From Croceibacter atlanticus HTCC2559 (GTDB lineage Bacteria > Bacteroidota > Bacteroidia > Flavobacteriales > Flavobacteriaceae), in the NCBI RefSeq assembly GCF_000196315.1, contig NC_014230.1, forward strand, positions 186,001 to 250,000: a DNA stretch of 64,000 nt. The letters are read 5' to 3'. Below the pieces are notes generated by a model. The model was not told where the DNA came from and searched no databases. It was given only the letters and a program-made list of their open reading frames with translations. Made by a program: the position numbers and the translations under genes. This document shows, one piece after another, positions 62,001 through 64,000 of this stretch (position 1 is its first letter; each line of letters starts with the position of its first letter).

Positions 62001-64000
62001 TACAGCTTATGATCCAACAGACGAGTTGGTTAATGGGCAATCTTATTTCGCCTCTATCTTAGCAGATAATTGCGAAAGTGCGACAAGGTTAGAAGTTGTG
62101 GCTACAATAAATACTACGCCACCACCAACTACAGATGATATTGCTCAAGAGTTCTGTATTCAAGATAACCCAACGGTATCAGACATAGATGTTAACGAGC
62201 CTGGAATCGTTTGGTATGATATGGAAACTGGAGGTACAGCATTGCCTGTAGACGAGCCTTTAGTTGATGGTGTAACTTACTATGCTTCACAAACTATAAA
62301 TAATTGCGATAGCACATCTAGGTTAGCTGTACAAGTTGAAGTTATCGAAACTCCTACGCCAACTACAGATAGTACCGATCAAGAGTTCTGTATTCAAGAT
62401 AATGCCACAATTGCAGATTTACATGTGAATGAATCTAATGTAACTTGGTTTGACATGGCAACTGGAGGAACAGCATACGATCCTACAGACGGTTTAGTAG
62501 ATGGCCAATCTTATTACGCTTCAATAGTAGCAGATAATTGCGAAAGTGCTTCAAGGTTAGAAGTTTCAGTTTCAATCTTTGAAACTCAAACACCTACAAC
62601 TAATGAAGCAATTCAAGAGTTTTGCAGTCAAGACAATCCAACGATTGCAGACCTACAAGTAAACGAGCCAAATATTACTTGGTATGATATGGCTACAGGC
62701 GGAACAGCCTATAATGCTACAGATGCATTGGTTGATGGACAAACATATTTTGCATCACAACTAAGTAATAATTGTGAAAGCGCAACACGTCTAGAAGTTA
62801 CTGCAACTATTTACAGCACACCACCACCAACTACAACAGATAGTACACAGGATTTCTGTACTCAAGACAGTCCAACGGTTGGAGATATACAGGTTAATGA
62901 ACCTAATGTGACTTGGTATGATATGGCGACAGGCGGAAATGCATTTAGTAATACTGCTAGCTTAATTAATGGTCAAACATATTATGGCTCAATAATAGAA
63001 AATGACTGCGAGAGCGTAACAAGGCTTGCCGTTACTGTTACTATTAATGATACACAAGCTCCTACAACGGTAGACTCTACACAAGACTTTTGTATACAAG
63101 ACAATCCGACAATTGCAGACTTACAAGTAATAGGTACAGCTGTAATATGGTATGATATGCCAACTGGTGGCACAGTATTTAATAGTACAGATACTCTTGA
63201 TGATAACACTATTTATTATGCCACACAAACACAAAATGGTTGTGAAAGTGAAGATCGTCTTGCAGTAAGTGTTTCAATATTTAATACACCACCACCAACT
63301 ACTACTAACAGTACACAAGAATTTTGTATTTCAAATAACCCAACAGTTGCAGATTTACAAGTAAATGAAAGTAACGTTATATGGTATGATGCTCCAACAA
63401 ACGGAACAGCGTTTAGTAATACAGCATCATTAATTAATGGTCAGGTTTACTATGGTTCACAAACTTTAAACGGCTGTGAAAGTGTGTCTCGATTAGCAGT
63501 AACAGTTATTATTCGAAACACAGCTCCACCAACTACTTTAAATAATATGCAAGAGTTTTGTATACAAGACAACCCAACTATTGCAGATTTACAAGTAAAT
63601 GAAAGTGATGTTATTTGGTATGATATGTCTTCAGGAGGAACTATTTTAAGTCCTAGTGAGCCTCTTATATCTGGTCAAACTTATTATGGTGCTCAAAACA
63701 TTAATGGTTGTGAAAGCAACACCAGATTAGCTATTGGTGTTACAATATTTAACACACCACCACCAACTACTGCTAATGATACTCAAACATTCTGTGCAGC
63801 AAACAACCCTACAGTTGGAGACATACAAGTAAACGAATTAAATATTACTTGGTACAACTCGGCTGCAGGCACTACGCCATTAAATGACTCAGATGCCTTA
63901 GTTGATGGGCAAATTTATTATGCATCGCAAACTTTAAATGGCTGCGAAAGTGTAACACGATTAGCGGTAACTACTAATATAACTAATACACCGCCACCAA
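59035..64000 (+). CDS. Giant exported Ig-repeat protein, N-terminal part (runs off the window)
   Basis: The frame opens at ATG 59035 and I find no stop to the end of the window (1655 codons), so the 3' end is missing. The signal peptide ends near LNAQ (residues 1-34, a long n-region). Residues about 37-715 are two copies of a ~344-residue module (VYADAVVSQNNVLNS and VFADTVSNENNATNS starts; shared GTIALGDHFFNVEAR, RFRVVVD, FYIAITPDxDY, NPQFAID, AGIQQNIYF). Then come twelve Ig-like units of 78-79 residues with FCxQDNPTIADLQVNE, WYDMATGGTA, GQxYYASQ and NGCES(x)RL. This is the kind of protein sent out by the T9SS, but the sorting domain would lie beyond the window. Confidence 0.9.
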   Translation, partial: MKTPLLYSCKKFSALLSFAFIFMFLNMFQNLNAQTQVYADAVVSQNNVLNSNYAIAENGSFATLNSSGGLLAGGGAYTGEIELEFSSTIPANTTTFVRIDFDNDLLNVLLGGALGDLLADTVGTIALGDHFFNVEARDNATTVLSASSATGATDRFRVVVDRNGYFYIAITPDADYNRVYIEDATSTLLLGQENSMNVHHAFFYNELGNNVTPLYSDFDESGLGLDVADLADSGVVNPQFAIDNNNSSFSEISLGTVSLGAGIQQNIYFAREYSNTDEFSITLKSEPALVAVGIQNNVVITALNDGAEVFSTTLGDVLNIDLLGLFENGEIVTVPFAPNINFDAVSISLSSLQPVGATQSINIYGISIAGELLPGEVDNRVFADTVSNENNATNSGSAVGDNGNFAVLESFGGIAVGIGSYTGDIELQYPEVVPANTTSYIRIDFDDDVLNSLLGGSLGDLLADIVGTIALGDHFFNVEARNNTTTVLSESSSDLSTDRFRVVVDEFGFFYIAITPDSDYDRVYIEDVTNALLLGETNTMNVHHAFYYSSTTPCATNNLLTDFDDSGIGLDLLELQNSGVTNPQFAIDENDSNFSQLSLGVVSVGAGIQQNIYFSKDYSPQSEISVRLKTDPSLLTVGLVNNVVISALDDGTEVFSTTLSSGLDVDLLGLLSDGEIVDVTFAPNLTFDTVTVSLTSLEVVTVAQSLDLYGVSIIDTSIPDADAEQTFCLLDDPTVADLEVNSGQNIIWYDAPVGGTAYSTTDPLIDGEVYYASQTIDGCESTLRADVTVTVNDTATPTTTESNQEFCIQDNPTVADLQVNETGVTWYDMATGGTAFNPTDALIDGQSYFGALTVDGCDSTTRLEVIVTIANTPPPTTTEPNQEFCIQDNPTIADIQVNETGVIWYDMATGGTAYDSTDALTNGQTYYASQTLNNCESASRLAVVVTIFETPTPTTDNTEQEFCSQDVPTIADLMVNEADVTWYDMATGGTAYDPTDELVNGQSYFASILADNCESATRLEVVATINTTPPPTTDDIAQEFCIQDNPTVSDIDVNEPGIVWYDMETGGTALPVDEPLVDGVTYYASQTINNCDSTSRLAVQVEVIETPTPTTDSTDQEFCIQDNATIADLHVNESNVTWFDMATGGTAYDPTDGLVDGQSYYASIVADNCESASRLEVSVSIFETQTPTTNEAIQEFCSQDNPTIADLQVNEPNITWYDMATGGTAYNATDALVDGQTYFASQLSNNCESATRLEVTATIYSTPPPTTTDSTQDFCTQDSPTVGDIQVNEPNVTWYDMATGGNAFSNTASLINGQTYYGSIIENDCESVTRLAVTVTINDTQAPTTVDSTQDFCIQDNPTIADLQVIGTAVIWYDMPTGGTVFNSTDTLDDNTIYYATQTQNGCESEDRLAVSVSIFNTPPPTTTNSTQEFCISNNPTVADLQVNESNVIWYDAPTNGTAFSNTASLINGQVYYGSQTLNGCESVSRLAVTVIIRNTAPPTTLNNMQEFCIQDNPTIADLQVNESDVIWYDMSSGGTILSPSEPLISGQTYYGAQNINGCESNTRLAIGVTIFNTPPPTTANDTQTFCAANNPTVGDIQVNELNITWYNSAAGTTPLNDSDALVDGQIYYASQTLNGCESVTRLAVTTNITNTPPP
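59143..61176 (+). repeat. Tandem duplication of a ~344-residue module
   Basis: Copy A starts at 59143 and copy B at 60175, an offset of 1032 bases (344 codons). Within them, long stretches are alike at protein level, for example LLADTVGTIALGDHFFNVEA against LLADIVGTIALGDHFFNVEA. I do not know the domain; it looks like an all-beta binding module followed by a smaller beta domain. Confidence 0.8.
61180..64000 (+). repeat. Array of 234-base Ig-like coding repeats
   Basis: Units begin at 61417, 61651, 61885, 62119 and so on, with unit 12 at 63757 and unit 13 at 63991: exactly 234 bases each. The first unit is one codon longer. Each encodes an Ig-like beta sandwich with two Cys (FC and GCES) that could form a disulphide. 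The array continues beyond the window. Confidence 0.9.

Noticed and set aside
61183-64000. Regular repeats as a possible CRISPR array
   Set aside because: The period is 234 bases, the units are coding and diverged, and there are no short identical repeats with unique spacers and no cas genes.

Overview
The window is AT-rich chromosomal DNA from a member of the Flavobacteriaceae (Bacteroidota), probably marine or gliding. Four things point there: type IX secretion (T9SS) markers (a PorP/SprF protein, a type B gliding-motility C-terminal sorting domain and giant exported repeat proteins), many TAnnTTTG -7 promoter boxes, a zeaxanthin gene cluster, and a split two-subunit transketolase. The genus cannot be fixed from the sequence. 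I see no prophage, insertion sequence, CRISPR array or rRNA operon. The window is a mostly housekeeping backbone with a giant surface-protein locus at each end.

Layout. 1-8.8 kb: the 3' end of an rluF-like pseudouridine synthase, then a minus-strand operon of a small exported protein, a 2364-residue T9SS adhesin and its likely SprF-type outer-membrane partner. The C-terminal half of the adhesin gene (about 1.2-4.75 kb) is clearly GC-rich while the rest of the gene and its neighbours are AT-rich, so the gene looks like a recombinant mosaic. 8.9-17.7 kb: folE, cysS, yidD, a nucleoid-associated protein, and the translation operon thrS-infC-rpmI-rplT, in which infC appears to start at ATA. 17.7-29.9 kb: an exported protein of unknown role, dnaB, accA, tgt-lptG-eamA, transketolase halves, an FKBP lipoprotein with calcium-loop repeats, an S4 protein/methyltransferase/phosphoribosyltransferase mini-operon and aroK. 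30.0-30.3 kb: two identical tRNA-Lys genes and a tRNA-Leu. 30.4-35.3 kb: a carotenoid operon (CarH-like B12 photoreceptor repressor, crtI, crtB, crtZ, crtY). 35.2-44.6 kb: a TlpA-like thioredoxin, a CI/LexA-like regulator, aconitase, a MoxR ATPase and three SurA/PpiC-type periplasmic folding proteins. 44.7-58.5 kb: an SRPBCC protein, a MORN-type protein, mnmA, a nitronate monooxygenase-like enzyme, guaA-LysM protein-OsmC-DUF922, a GT-C mannosyltransferase-like membrane protein with no ATG start, bshC and an M14 peptidase. 59.0-64.0 kb: the N-terminal part of another giant exported protein, with a duplicated ~344-residue module and twelve Ig-like repeats of almost exactly 234 nt each, running off the window.

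How the genes work together. The crt genes, preceded by a CarH-like regulator and a perfect palindrome just after the -7 box, look like a light-controlled route from phytoene to zeaxanthin; the GGPP synthase is not in the window. The SurA/PpiC operon, the LptG-family permease, the LysM protein and the PorP/SprF protein all serve the cell envelope and outer membrane. The most unusual signals are the mosaic adhesin gene, the CarH-crt unit with its palindrome, a Tgt that has lost its three zinc cysteines, and the non-ATG starts of infC and the GT-C gene.
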